Source: Thermoleophilia bacterium (GTDB lineage: Bacteria > Actinomycetota > Thermoleophilia > Gaiellales > Gaiellaceae). From it: a DNA stretch of 38,452 nt. The translations under genes were made by a program, and so were the position numbers. The stretch is taken from positions 1 through 38,452 of the forward strand of contig JAHDVS010000024.1 of the NCBI GenBank assembly GCA_023382435.1. The letters are read 5' to 3'. Under the pieces are notes generated by a model. The model made no database searches. It worked only from the letters and a program-made list of their open reading frames with translations, and had not been told where the DNA came from. This document shows, in pieces, positions 7,608 through 16,363 of the stretch. Position 1 is the first letter of the stretch, and the number at the start of each line of letters is the position of its first letter.

Positions 7608-7613
7608 GCCCCG

Positions 7614-7619
7614 AGCGTA
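7614..7619 (-). promoter_or_regulatory. -10 box (TACGCT), probable leaderless promoter
   Basis: On the minus strand TACGCT ends 6 nt before ATG 7607. It lies in the 67-bp gap after nth on the same strand. Confidence 0.5.
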
Positions 7620-7674
7620 CGCGCGTCTCCGTGGCGGGGCGCGCGCGATTCGTGCCGCGACCGTCGCCGAAGCG

Positions 7675-8355
7675 TCAGGAAACGGAACGCACACGGCTCG
7701 CCGGGCAGATGTCGGCGAGCACGCACTCCGCGCAGGCCGGTGCACGGGCGCGGCAGACGCGCCGCCCGTGCCAGATGAAGAGGTGCGGCAGACGCCCCCA
7801 GTCCTCACGAGGCACGAGCCGCTGCAGATCCAGCTCGATCCGCCCGGGGTCGTCGTGGCGCGTCAGACCGAGACGCTGGGAAAGCCGGCGCACGTGCGTG
7901 TCGACGACGATGCCCTGAACCGCGCCCCGCTCGGCCGCGACGACGTTCGCGGTTTTGCGACCGACGCCCGGAAGTCGTGTCAGCTCCTCGAGCTCGAGCG
8001 GCACCTCGCCGCCGAAATCCTCGACGATCGCGCGCATCGCGCCCTTCAGGTTGCGGGCCTTCTGGCGGTAGGTGCCCGTCGCACGGATGTCCTCCTCGAG
8101 CCGCTCGAGCGGAACGGCCAGGTAGTCCTCGGGACGACGGTAGGCCCGAAACAGCGACCCGGTGACCCGATTGACCGTGACGTCCGTGGTCTGCGCGGAG
8201 AGCATCGTCGCCACGAGCAGCTCGAGGTCCGTGCGGAAGCGCAGCGCGATCCCGGCGTCCGGGTGGGCTGAAGCGAGCCGCTCCAGGATCGGCCCGATGC
8301 GCGCCGCGCGCCGCCCGACGCGGCGCCGCGCTTCGTGGACGTAGCTCGGGGCCAC
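7675..8355 (-). CDS. nth: Endonuclease III (Fe-S DNA glycosylase/AP lyase)
   Basis: A 226-residue base-excision repair enzyme that removes oxidised pyrimidines and nicks at the abasic site. The helix-hairpin-helix is LPGVGRKTANVV, with catalytic Lys near 134; catalytic Asp 152 is in VVDTHVRR. The C-terminal 4Fe-4S loop is C-x6-C-x2-C-x5-C (C201, C208, C211, C217). All catalytic and cluster residues are present. GTG 8355 begins 4 nt after the stop of the AddA-like gene, so it is the last gene of that operon. A longer upstream frame exists but would run through the helicase gene. Confidence 0.95.
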   Translation of the reverse strand: MAPSYVHEARRRVGRRAARIGPILERLASAHPDAGIALRFRTDLELLVATMLSAQTTDVTVNRVTGSLFRAYRRPEDYLAVPLERLEEDIRATGTYRQKARNLKGAMRAIVEDFGGEVPLELEELTRLPGVGRKTANVVAAERGAVQGIVVDTHVRRLSQRLGLTRHDDPGRIELDLQRLVPREDWGRLPHLFIWHGRRVCRARAPACAECVLADICPASRVRSVS

Positions 8356-8359
8356 GCCG

Positions 8360-11300
8360 CTACACCGTGGCGGCCAGCGGGGCCCCGGCGGACCCGCCGG
8401 GGCGCACGGACAGACGCGGGCCGGCGCAGACCCGGTCGAGCGCGGGACAGCCGGCGCAGACGAGCTCGCCCGGCGTCGGCTCGAAGCGCCCCGACCGGAT
8501 CGAGTCGACCGCCTCGCCAAGCTCCGTCTCGAGCGTCGGGAGATCGCCGCGGCCGAGGACCGCCGCCACGACGTCCTCCGGGCGCTCCAGGAAGACGTAG
8601 GCGACCTCGACCTCCTCCGCCCCGGCCCGCAGCGCCGCGAGCGCGTAGACGAGCCTCTGGAGGCGGTAGTCGCCCTCGACGATCTCCGCCGGCGCCCCCT
8701 CGCCGAGCCGGTGCGTCTTGTAGTCGACGACGAGGGTCAGGGGGCCGTCTCGGGCGATCACGTCGAAGCGCCCGTGCACGAGCACGCCGTCGTGCTCGAA
8801 CGCGAAAGGCCGCTCGACGCCACGCTGCGGGAGCCCGGCCAGCCGGCGCGCCAGCGCCGAGCCGTGCCACGCGTCGACGAGCGAGCGGACGCGCTCCAGG
8901 TCGGCGGGCGTCGCGTGCGGGTAGCGAGCGCGAGCCAGGTCGGAAGCCTGCGGGGGCGGGACGCCCGCCTCCAGGATCGCATGGACGGCGTCTCCGAGCT
9001 CGGTGGCCGCGAGCCCCTCGGCGGCATCCTCGACGATCTCACGAGCCTCCGAGACGCCGGCGATCCGCTCGACGTAGTAGCGGTACGGGCAGCGCGCGTA
9101 CAGCGCGAGCGCACTGTAGGAGAGGCGCCGCACGGCGCGTGCGGGCGGGGCGGGCACGGGCGGCAGGTCGGGCAGCTCGAACACGGGCGCGGCCGGCGGT
9201 GCCTGCCCGGGCTGGAACAGCTCCAGCTGCTGGTCTGCGGCTGGTTCCGCGGGCGCGAGCGCGGCCGGCAGGGACCGCTCGACGCGCATGAGCACGCGCG
9301 CCCCGTTGCAGTCGAGCTCCACCGGCCCGTCCGCCTCGGTATCGGCGCCGAGGCGCTCGAGCACCCAGCCGATCGGTGTGCGCTCGGACCCGGGACGATC
9401 CGGATCGAGAGCGCCCGAGACGATCAGCCGATCGATCGCCCGGGTCATGGCGACGTAGTAGAGCCGGCGGCTCTCCTGCTCCTGCGCGGCGCGCTCAGCC
9501 TCCCGCACGCGGTCGTAGCCGAGCACACCGACCCGCTTGCCCGACACCGGGTCGGCGACCCGGAAGCCGAGCCGGCCGTCGGGCAGGCACAGGATCTCGT
9601 CCGCCGCCGCGGGGGCCCCCATCCGGCCGGCGTCGCAGACCACGACGACGCGGAACTCGAGCCCCTTGGCCGCGTGGATCGTGAGCAGCCGCACGGCCCG
9701 CGCGCCCTCGTCCTCGGCGACCGCCTCGACCTCGCGTGCGCCCGCCGCCTCCTGGTCGCGGACGAAGCGAACGAACCCCTCGAGATCGGGGCCCCGCAGC
9801 TCTTCGTACGAGCGCGCCAGCCGGGCGAGCTTGCGGAGGTTCGCGTAACGCCGCCGCCCGTCCCAGCGGGCGAGCACGGCGAGGTCGTAGTCGTGCTCGG
9901 CGACGATCCGCTCGCAGAGGCGCTCGAGCCCGGCGGAGGCGGAGAGCGTGCAGAGGCGGTCGTAGCGCTGACGGAACGCCTCCACGAGCCGGTGGTCGCG
10001 CTCGGAGAGCCCCGGGGGCGGCTGCCGCTCGAGCCCGGTGAACAGCGGGCCCCGGCTCGCATAGCGCAGGAGCGCGAGCGCGTCGTTCGACACGCCGACG
10101 AGTGGGGAGGCGAGCACGGTGACGAGCGCCTCGTCGTCGTAGCGGTTCTGGAGCAGGCGCAGGTAGGCGAGCAGGTCGACGACCTGCTGCTGGCCGAAGT
10201 AGCCTCGCCCGGTTGCGCGGAGGGTCGGCAACCCCTGTTCGCGCAGCGCCTCCTCGTACTGCTCTGCGCTCGTGCCCGCCGCGAACAAGAGGACGATCTC
10301 GCCGGGCTCGCAGGCGCCCTCGTCCACGAGGCCGCGCACTCGTCGGGCGACATGCAGCGCTTCGGCGCGACGCCAGTGGGTGCCGCTGCCCCGGAACGCG
10401 GCCTTGTCGGTGACGAGCAGCTCGACCGCCGGCTCGACCGAGGAGTCGGGGAACCGCCCGGCGGCCTCGAGGGGCTGGAAGCTAGGGCCGAAGCCCGACG
10501 CGAAAACATGATTGACGACGGCGAGCACCTCGGGACGGGAGCGGTAGTTGCGGGTCAGCGCGAGCACGCCGGCGCTTCGAGCACGCCGCTCGCGGAACAC
10601 GTCGACGTCGGCGTGACGGAAGCGGTAGATCGACTGGAACTCGTCGCCGACGAAGAACAGGTCGGCGCCATCGCCGGCCACGAGGTCGATCAGCTCGCAC
10701 TGGAGACGATTCGTGTCCTGGAACTCGTCGACGAGCAGGACGCGGAAGCGAAACCGCGTGCGCTCGCGCACGGTCGCGTCCGCGCGCAGCAGATCGCGGG
10801 CGGCGAGCTGGAGGTCCTCGAAATCGAGCGCGGACTCGCGGTCCTTGGCGGCCCGGTAGGCCCGGTCGAACAGGCCCAGCAGCTCCTCGAGCAGCGCGCG
10901 ATCGCGGGTCGCCAGCTCCTCGAGGTTCGGCTCCCCCGGCCCGGGCTCCGCGACCGCCACGTCGGAGCCCTCGAGCGGCAGCTCGAGCGGCAGCCCTGCG
11001 GAGCGCAGCCGCCCGTGCACGGCGGTCAGCATGCTCGCGAGCCCGCGGGCACCGTACGTCTCGAGCAGCCGCAGTCGCTCGGGCTCCCGATCCGAGCACA
11101 GCTCCGCAAGCGCCGACTGGAACGCTGCGGCGCGCAGCACGGCCGCCTGGCTCTCGTCGAGGACGCGGAAGCGCGGGTCGAGCCCGGCCTCGAACGGGTG
11201 CGCGCGCAGCAACCGCGCGCAGAACCCGTGGATGGTCGACACCCACGCCCGATCGAGGTCACGGGCGAGGTCTCGGCGTCCCCCCTCGCGCAGGCGGCGG

Positions 11301-11533
11301 CGGATCCGCTCGCGCAGCTCACCGGCGGCCCGTTCCGTGTACGTGATCACGAGCACCGAGTCGATCCCCAGCCCGCGGTCGACCACGGCCCGTACGAAGC
11401 GCTCGACGAGCACCGTCGTCTTGCCGGTGCCTGCGCCCGCGGACACGAATACGACCCCGTCCGCGCCGATCGCGGCGAGCTGCTCGGGATTGACGAGCGG
11501 CGCGCCCACCTGCCCACCGTTCTCCCCCGTCAT
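8360..11533 (-). CDS. addA: AddA-like UvrD-family helicase with RecB-type nuclease
   Basis: A 1057-residue helicase-nuclease for end resection of double-strand breaks. Superfamily 1 motifs are complete: Walker A SAGAGTGKTT (31-40), VLLVDEFQDTNR, FVGDEFQSIYRFRHAD, LTIHAAKGLEF and YYVAMTRAIDRL. The C-terminal PD-(D/E)XK domain has His 851, Asp 924, Asp 937, Lys 939 (VVDYKTH) and Gln 959. Cysteines at 815, 1026, 1029 and 1036 bracket it as in Fe-S-stapled nucleases. The ATG overlaps the stop of the AddB-like gene (ATGA), and nth follows. In the mycobacterial AdnAB alternative both subunits have helicase domains; the partner here does not, so AddAB-like is the better name. Confidence 0.9.
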   Translation of the reverse strand: MTGENGGQVGAPLVNPEQLAAIGADGVVFVSAGAGTGKTTVLVERFVRAVVDRGLGIDSVLVITYTERAAGELRERIRRRLREGGRRDLARDLDRAWVSTIHGFCARLLRAHPFEAGLDPRFRVLDESQAAVLRAAAFQSALAELCSDREPERLRLLETYGARGLASMLTAVHGRLRSAGLPLELPLEGSDVAVAEPGPGEPNLEELATRDRALLEELLGLFDRAYRAAKDRESALDFEDLQLAARDLLRADATVRERTRFRFRVLLVDEFQDTNRLQCELIDLVAGDGADLFFVGDEFQSIYRFRHADVDVFRERRARSAGVLALTRNYRSRPEVLAVVNHVFASGFGPSFQPLEAAGRFPDSSVEPAVELLVTDKAAFRGSGTHWRRAEALHVARRVRGLVDEGACEPGEIVLLFAAGTSAEQYEEALREQGLPTLRATGRGYFGQQQVVDLLAYLRLLQNRYDDEALVTVLASPLVGVSNDALALLRYASRGPLFTGLERQPPPGLSERDHRLVEAFRQRYDRLCTLSASAGLERLCERIVAEHDYDLAVLARWDGRRRYANLRKLARLARSYEELRGPDLEGFVRFVRDQEAAGAREVEAVAEDEGARAVRLLTIHAAKGLEFRVVVVCDAGRMGAPAAADEILCLPDGRLGFRVADPVSGKRVGVLGYDRVREAERAAQEQESRRLYYVAMTRAIDRLIVSGALDPDRPGSERTPIGWVLERLGADTEADGPVELDCNGARVLMRVERSLPAALAPAEPAADQQLELFQPGQAPPAAPVFELPDLPPVPAPPARAVRRLSYSALALYARCPYRYYVERIAGVSEAREIVEDAAEGLAATELGDAVHAILEAGVPPPQASDLARARYPHATPADLERVRSLVDAWHGSALARRLAGLPQRGVERPFAFEHDGVLVHGRFDVIARDGPLTLVVDYKTHRLGEGAPAEIVEGDYRLQRLVYALAALRAGAEEVEVAYVFLERPEDVVAAVLGRGDLPTLETELGEAVDSIRSGRFEPTPGELVCAGCPALDRVCAGPRLSVRPGGSAGAPLAATV

Positions 11534-14457
11534 GCGCGGGCGACCCGACACATCGACCACAGCTCACACCAGGACGGGCAGCCGTCGGCGTAGCGGGGGT
11601 CGTGGCGCACGTCCCCGGCCCGGATGCGCGCCGCCGCCCCCCGGGCCCACCCGGCGGCCCGCTCGACCAGCCCCCAGAACGCCTCCTCGTCGAGGTAGTC
11701 GCGGGGCGCGAGCCCGGGAAGATCATCCCGAGCCTCGGCACGCAGGAGCCCGCGCGCCTCGCGCTCCCCGGAGAGGGAGCGATACAGCCCCCCGAGCGGC
11801 TCGATCCCGCAGAGATCGCGCAGGGCAAGCACGTACAGCGGCATCTGGAGGCGGCTGTCGGACTCGATCCGGGCAGCCGAGTGCGCGGCACCCGACTTGT
11901 AGTCCTGGACGATTCCGCGCGCGGAGAACGGATCGACGTCGATCCGATCGATCTTGCCGCTGACGGTGAAGCCGCCCAGCTCGAGCCCGCGCTGGAGCTC
12001 GGGTGCCGCCCGGTCGGTGCCGAACGAGACCTCGAAACGTCGCGGCACGAGCGGGAGACCGAGCTCGACGTCCCGCCGGACGAACTGCTCGAGATCGCGA
12101 GCGAGCGTCCCGCCCAGCTCGAGCAGCGCGACCTCCTGGTAGTCGGCCCGGAGGTGGCTTCGGATTGCGTCCTCGAGGCACTCGCGCAGGAACTCGATCG
12201 CCTCCTCGACCCGGCCGGGGTCGACGGTGTCGGTGCCGAAGCGACGGGGCAGACCGTCGAAGAAACGGTGCAGAACAGCGTGGGCGACCTGGCCGCGGAG
12301 TCGAGCGTCGATCTCCGCGTCGATGCGCCTGGGATTGACGACGCGCTCCACGAACCACATCGACGAGCAGTCGAGCATGCGCTCCAGCTCCGTCGCGGAG
12401 AAGCGGCCCGTGGCGGCAAGCCGGTCGACCACGGCTGTGCTCTCGAGCTGCGTCGGGCGCGAGAACGCGGCGAGGGCCCGCTCGATCTGACGCTCCCATC
12501 CCCCCGCCCGGGCGAGCGAGCGTGCGGCCGGCTCGTCCGTCGCGGCCAGCGCGGCGACGGCGCGCACGCGCTCGCGGGCGGTCGGGGCGAGGTGGAGCTC
12601 CCAGGTCACGTCCGAGAGCGAGCGCCGCCGGGTCGCGCGCTCCACCTCCTCCGGCGCGAAGCGGGAGCGGACCTCGTCCCAGAACGGGCTCGGCTCGAGC
12701 GAACGGCCGTCGTCGGTCGCGGCCTCGCGAACGAGGTAGAGCCGCCGCCACGGCCGCGTGCACGCCGTGTAGAACAGGTAACGGTCGAGCGCGGTCCGGT
12801 CGGGGCGCACGAGTCGCCGGCGGGGACGGTTCTGCTCCTCGAGCGCCCGGAGGCGCTCGTCGGGGAGAAACGGGGATTCCACGGCGCGGCGTGGCAGCAC
12901 GCCCTCTTCGAGACCGAGCACGAACACGACGCCGAAGCGCCTCGTGCGCGCCCGCAGCAGGTCGAGCACGACGACCCGTCCGGGCTCGCGGGCACGAGTG
13001 GAGACGGTCGTCTGCTCGAGCGCCGCGACGAGCTCGTCCTGCCCGGCGCGGCCGCCGAGCGCCTCCCAGGCCTGCAGCTCGTCGAGCAGGGTGCCGACGG
13101 CCTCGCCGACCCGCAGGTCGAGTTCGAGCGGCTCCGCGACCGCCGGCGCGTCCGGGTTCCAGGCGGCGCGGAGCATCGTCCGGCAGAGCGCGCGCACCGC
13201 CTCGGCGGGCGTCCCGGGGCCCCGCAGCAGCTCCAGTGCGGGTAGCGAATGGCCGAGCAGGCGCAGCGCCTCGGCCTCGACCCGGGCGGGCTCGGAGACG
13301 GCGCGGCCTCGCAGCCGCCCCTCGACGAAGTCCGAGCGGTGACGCGGCAGGGCCGAGTAGCGCGAGCGCAGGAACGTGAACAGGTCTGCCCGCGTGCCGT
13401 CGAGCCAGGCAAACCGCAGGATGCCGAGGAGCGCGCGCCCCAGCGCGGTCCGCCCCAGCCGCAGCGGCCCGTCCACGGCGTAGGGGATGCCGAGCGCGCC
13501 GAACACCGTCTCGAGGGGAGCGCGCACGCGCTCGACCGACGGCACGACGACGGCGATCTGGTCGGCCGGCTCGCCGGCTCGCAGCAGCGCGAGGATCTCG
13601 CCGCCGACGAGCTCGAGCGCCGCCCGGGCCCCGGAGCCCTCGAGAAAGCGGACGGCACCGTCGAGCGGCGGCGGCTCGCGCTCGCCGTCCTGGAACAGCT
13701 CACGCTCGAGGTGCGCCAGCGCGGGCGTGTCGTACCAGGAGCGGGCGGGCAGCTCGTCGATCCTGTCGCCCGCGAGCGCCGCCAGGTCACCGGCGACACG
13801 CTCGAGCGCCTCGAACACAGGCCGTCCGGGCTCGTAGGGCAGCGCAACGCACACGTCGCCGCGGGCGGCGACGGCCTCGAGGAGCGCCCACCTCGAGCCG
13901 GAGAGATCGTCGAAGCCGTACACGAACACCGGTGACCCGTCCCACGCGTCGAGGCTGCCGGCCACGAGCGCCGCGGCGCTGCTCGCTCGCAGCTCGGGAT
14001 CCCACAGCGCGAGCCGATCGAGCTCGCTCCGGTAGGCGCGGTAGAGCAGGCCGAGCTCACCGTCCACCTCCGCGGGCTCGATCAGGCCCGCCTCGAGCAC
14101 GGCGATCGCGTCCCCGAGCGAGTCGGCGAAGCCGCGGAACCGCGCTGAGCGTGCCAGGGGCCCGGTCTCGGTGTCCGCGACCAGATCGGCGAGGAGTAGA
14201 GCCCGCTGGGCGCGACCGAGGGCGGGCCGCCCGGGCCCCGCCCCCCGGACGATGCGCTCGACGAGGTCGTCGAACGTGCCGATCGCGCCGCCGATGAGCG
14301 CGGGGACGCGGGTCAGGAGCTCGCGCTCGGTCCGCTCGACCTCGTCCCGGTCGGGCACGACGAGGAAGGGCTCCCGGTCGAGTGCGGCGAGATATCGATC
14401 GAGTAGGCTGGCAACCTTGCCGGCGTTCGCCGGGCCGACGAGCAGAGCCAGCGGCAC
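11530..14457 (-). CDS. addB: AddB-like subunit with PD-(D/E)XK nuclease
   Basis: A 975-residue partner of the AddA-like helicase. The N-terminus carries a P-loop remnant GPANAGKV (8-15) in which the Ser/Thr after Lys is Val. The middle has AddB/RexB-type VFVLGLEEGVLP and a TACTRPWRRLYLV segment, but no recognisable DExx box. The C-terminal nuclease is intact: His near 726, Asp 837 (SGKIDRID), Asp 852 and Lys 854 (VQDYKSG), and Gln 871. Four cysteines (697, 960, 964, 970) fit an Fe-S staple. It is the first gene of the operon. GTG 14457 is preceded by TAGGAT 6 nt upstream, so the operon mRNA is probably leaderless. Confidence 0.85.
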   Translation of the reverse strand: MPLALLVGPANAGKVASLLDRYLAALDREPFLVVPDRDEVERTERELLTRVPALIGGAIGTFDDLVERIVRGAGPGRPALGRAQRALLLADLVADTETGPLARSARFRGFADSLGDAIAVLEAGLIEPAEVDGELGLLYRAYRSELDRLALWDPELRASSAAALVAGSLDAWDGSPVFVYGFDDLSGSRWALLEAVAARGDVCVALPYEPGRPVFEALERVAGDLAALAGDRIDELPARSWYDTPALAHLERELFQDGEREPPPLDGAVRFLEGSGARAALELVGGEILALLRAGEPADQIAVVVPSVERVRAPLETVFGALGIPYAVDGPLRLGRTALGRALLGILRFAWLDGTRADLFTFLRSRYSALPRHRSDFVEGRLRGRAVSEPARVEAEALRLLGHSLPALELLRGPGTPAEAVRALCRTMLRAAWNPDAPAVAEPLELDLRVGEAVGTLLDELQAWEALGGRAGQDELVAALEQTTVSTRAREPGRVVVLDLLRARTRRFGVVFVLGLEEGVLPRRAVESPFLPDERLRALEEQNRPRRRLVRPDRTALDRYLFYTACTRPWRRLYLVREAATDDGRSLEPSPFWDEVRSRFAPEEVERATRRRSLSDVTWELHLAPTARERVRAVAALAATDEPAARSLARAGGWERQIERALAAFSRPTQLESTAVVDRLAATGRFSATELERMLDCSSMWFVERVVNPRRIDAEIDARLRGQVAHAVLHRFFDGLPRRFGTDTVDPGRVEEAIEFLRECLEDAIRSHLRADYQEVALLELGGTLARDLEQFVRRDVELGLPLVPRRFEVSFGTDRAAPELQRGLELGGFTVSGKIDRIDVDPFSARGIVQDYKSGAAHSAARIESDSRLQMPLYVLALRDLCGIEPLGGLYRSLSGEREARGLLRAEARDDLPGLAPRDYLDEEAFWGLVERAAGWARGAAARIRAGDVRHDPRYADGCPSWCELWSMCRVARA

Positions 14458-14463
14458 CGCCGT

Positions 14464-14469
14464 ATCCTA
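14464..14469 (-). promoter_or_regulatory. -10 box (TAGGAT) for the addB-addA-nth operon
   Basis: On the minus strand TAGGAT is followed by 6 nt (ACGGCG) and the GTG at 14457, with no SD. Confidence 0.55.
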
Positions 14470-14531
14470 GCGGGCGCTCCCGACGGTTCCGCCCGTGCAA
14501 CAGCTCATGTTCTTCCGCCCTGAGAGCGCGA

Positions 14532-14560
14532 GCGGCGCAGGAACATTGTCCCTGCGCCGC
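14532..14560 (-). terminator. Strong hairpin, probable terminator of the zinc-ribbon gene
   Basis: A perfect 10-bp stem GCGGCGCAGG / CCTGCGCCGC with a 9-nt loop, 11 nt beyond the stop at 14572. There is no U-tract, as is frequent in high-GC actinobacteria, so its termination activity is inferred from position and stem strength. Confidence 0.5.
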
Positions 14561-14571
14561 CGGATGGAGCT

Positions 14572-14766
14572 CTACGCCGCGGTCTTCGGCCGGCGCCCGC
14601 GGCGCGCCGCCGCGCGGCCCGGCATCGTGCCGGCGCAGTCGTCACAGAGATCCGCGGCCTTCGCGCCCCGGCGCGCGTCGGAATAGGTGAGGCGAAGGAT
14701 TGCGCCTCTTCCCTCCCCGACTTCCTTCCCACAGCTATCGCACACAAGCACCGTCTTTCTCGCCAT
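14572..14766 (-). CDS. Small zinc-ribbon protein with AT-hook-like tail
   Basis: A 64-residue protein. Two Cys pairs, CDSCGKE (near 9-15) and CDDCAG (near 41-46), form a four-Cys zinc ribbon around a short hydrophobic beta region. The basic tail AARRGRRPK resembles the GRP core of AT-hooks and the RGR motif used by the actinobacterial nucleoid protein Lsr2. ATG 14766 follows GGGAGG by 7 nt. The upstream region is AT-richer than the surroundings, with GATAAT and TATCAT candidates. DNA or RNA binding is inference; I know no characterised member. Confidence 0.75.
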   Translation of the reverse strand: MARKTVLVCDSCGKEVGEGRGAILRLTYSDARRGAKAADLCDDCAGTMPGRAAARRGRRPKTAA

Positions 14767-14789
14767 TCTCTGCCTCCCACACGACTGGA

Positions 14790-14809
14790 ATTATCAGAGC
14801 CGGATGATA
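14790..14809 (-). promoter_or_regulatory. Promoter region of the zinc-ribbon gene
   Basis: On the minus strand TATCAT (14804-14809) and GATAAT (14790-14795) are both good -10 candidates. Either leaves a leader carrying the GGGAGG SD. The 171-bp gap 14767-14937 is clearly AT-richer than flanking DNA, and I see no other gene or stable RNA in it. Confidence 0.4.
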
Positions 14810-14937
14810 GACGAAAAGATGGACATAACTAGACGCTCCGGTAAGGCTCACTGACGCTGGAAAGCCCTGCTCAATCTGCGACCGGCTCCCGGACAGGCAT
14901 ATTCCGGCGCGAACACGGGCGTAGACGGACGTTCGAT

Positions 14938-15207
14938 TCAGGCCGCGATCTTCGCGGCGATCTCGCGCTCGAGACGCTCGTCGGCGCGCGCCCGCGTGAT
15001 GATCGCCTGCTGCGGGCCGAACACCACCCGCGTGCGGGCGGTCCGCGCCTCGTTCCACAACGCCTTGATCCGCTCGCCGAGCTGCCTGGCCTCCGCGCTC
15101 TTGTCCGGGTCATGGGCGATCGAGAGCTCGTGCCACAGCCGCGTGCGCCGCTCCGTGAGCTCGTCGAGCTCGAGCTTGATCTCATGAAGTGTCCTTGGCT
15201 CCTTCAT
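14938..15207 (-). CDS. Small helical coiled-coil protein (DUF2630-like)
   Basis: An 89-residue, highly charged helical protein. One amphipathic helix pair (about 5-60) contains a LxxIKLELDELTERRTRLWHEL-type pattern with Trp residues in each half. The C-terminus is Arg/Glu/Ala-rich. It resembles short actinobacterial DUF2630 proteins by pattern only, and its function is unknown. The ATG at 15207 is chosen; an in-frame GTG at 15231 would add 8 residues. Neither has an SD or an obvious -10 box, so the start is uncertain. It is divergent from the isocitrate dehydrogenase-like gene. Confidence 0.65.
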   Translation of the reverse strand: MKEPRTLHEIKLELDELTERRTRLWHELSIAHDPDKSAEARQLGERIKALWNEARTARTRVVFGPQQAIITRARADERLEREIAAKIAA

Positions 15208-15267
15208 CACCGGAAAAAACGTCCCGGACACCGCCGGTATTCCGCACTACGGAAGGTCGGCGGCGCG

Positions 15268-15273
15268 TAGACT
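15268..15273 (+). promoter_or_regulatory. -10 box (TAGACT), probable leaderless promoter
   Basis: TAGACT is followed by 7 nt and the GTG at 15281. Confidence 0.55.
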
Positions 15274-15280
15274 GGCGGCG

Positions 15281-16363
15281 GTGAACGAGCGGACGATCGT
15301 GATCCTCGAGGGGGATGAGACCGGGCAGGAGCTGCTCGAGGAGGCCCTGCGCGTGCTCGCTGCCGACGTGATCTCGGTCGAGATCGAGTTTCCCCGCTAC
15401 GACATCTCGCTCGAGTCGCGCCGGCGGACGGGCAACGCGATCGTGCACGACGCCGCGCGGGCGATCGTCACGGCGGGGCTCGGCCTGAAGGCCGCCACCG
15501 TGACGCCCGAGGGCGCGGGCGACATCGGCAGCCCGAACCGCATCCTGCGCGAGGAGATCGGCGCCAGCGTGATCGTCCGCACGGGGCGCCGGATTCCCGG
15601 GGTCGCGCCGATCGGAGGCGTCCACGCGCCGATCTCGGTGGTGCGAATGGCCGTCGGGGACGCCTACGGGGCGCGGGAGTGGCGCGAGGGCGAAGGCGAC
15701 GACGAGATCGCTTGCCGGACCGAGCGGATCGAGCGCCGCGTCTGCCGGGCCGTGGCCGAGTTCTCGTTCCGCCACGCAACGAGGATGCGCGCGAAGGTGT
15801 TCGGCGGCCCCAAGTACACGGTCAGCCCCGTGTACGAGGGGATGCTGAAGGAGGAGATGGACGCGGCGGCGGCCCGCCATCCCGAGGTCGTCTACGAGCC
15901 GCAGTTGATCGACGCTACGTTCGCGCTCCTGCTCGCCTCCGCGGGCGACCCGCTCGTGATCCCGGCGCTCAACCGCGACGGGGACATCCTCAGCGATTTC
16001 GTGCTGCCGCTGTTCGGCTCGATCGCCGGAGCGGAGTCGCTCGTCGTCGCTTTCCGGGACGATTACACGCCGAGCGCGATCCTGGCCGAGGCCGCGCACG
16101 GGACCGCCCCCGCGCTCTACGGCAAGAACGTCGCGAACCCGCTCGCGATGATCCTGGCGAGCGCGGCCCTGCTCTCGCATATGTCCGACCAGGCCGCGCA
16201 GACGGCCGGGCGCGCCGTCCGCGAAGCCAGCCTCGAGGCGATCGCCGGCGGTGTGCGGACAGCCGACCTCGGCGGCCACGCGTCGACCACGGAGTTCACC
16301 GACGAGGTGATCAACCGCACCAGGCAGAAGCTCGAGGTCTGGTCGACGCTCGCCGAGATGTGA
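15281..16363 (+). CDS. icd: Isocitrate dehydrogenase-like enzyme (IDH/IPMDH family)
   Basis: A 360-residue beta-decarboxylating dehydrogenase. The substrate loop S84-x-N86-x3-R90-x9-R100 reproduces the E. coli isocitrate dehydrogenase pattern (S113, N115, R119, R129) rather than the isopropylmalate pattern, so isocitrate to 2-oxoglutarate is the likely reaction. The metal-binding segment NRDGDILSDFVLP and the Lys of GGPKYTVSP are in place. The cofactor loop HGTAPALYGKNVANP carries neither the NAD-type Asp nor the usual NADP Lys-Tyr pair, so cofactor choice is open. Its TGA overlaps the GTG of an MFS transporter. Other family substrates cannot be excluded. Confidence 0.8.
   Translation: MNERTIVILEGDETGQELLEEALRVLAADVISVEIEFPRYDISLESRRRTGNAIVHDAARAIVTAGLGLKAATVTPEGAGDIGSPNRILREEIGASVIVRTGRRIPGVAPIGGVHAPISVVRMAVGDAYGAREWREGEGDDEIACRTERIERRVCRAVAEFSFRHATRMRAKVFGGPKYTVSPVYEGMLKEEMDAAAARHPEVVYEPQLIDATFALLLASAGDPLVIPALNRDGDILSDFVLPLFGSIAGAESLVVAFRDDYTPSAILAEAAHGTAPALYGKNVANPLAMILASAALLSHMSDQAAQTAGRAVREASLEAIAGGVRTADLGGHASTTEFTDEVINRTRQKLEVWSTLAEM

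Noticed and set aside
8711-11593. 960-codon open frame on the plus strand
   Set aside because: It is exactly antisense to the AddA-like gene, lacks domain patterns, and its composition is that of a high-GC shadow frame.
14495-14686. Short plus-strand reading frame with ATG-like start
   Set aside because: It overlaps the zinc-ribbon gene and its terminator hairpin, has no promoter or SD, and its translation is low-complexity Arg/Ala.
14767-14937. Possible small RNA in the AT-richer gap
   Set aside because: No stable fold, no terminator facing either way inside the gap and no SRP or 6S RNA core motif; it is better explained as the promoter and leader of the zinc-ribbon gene.
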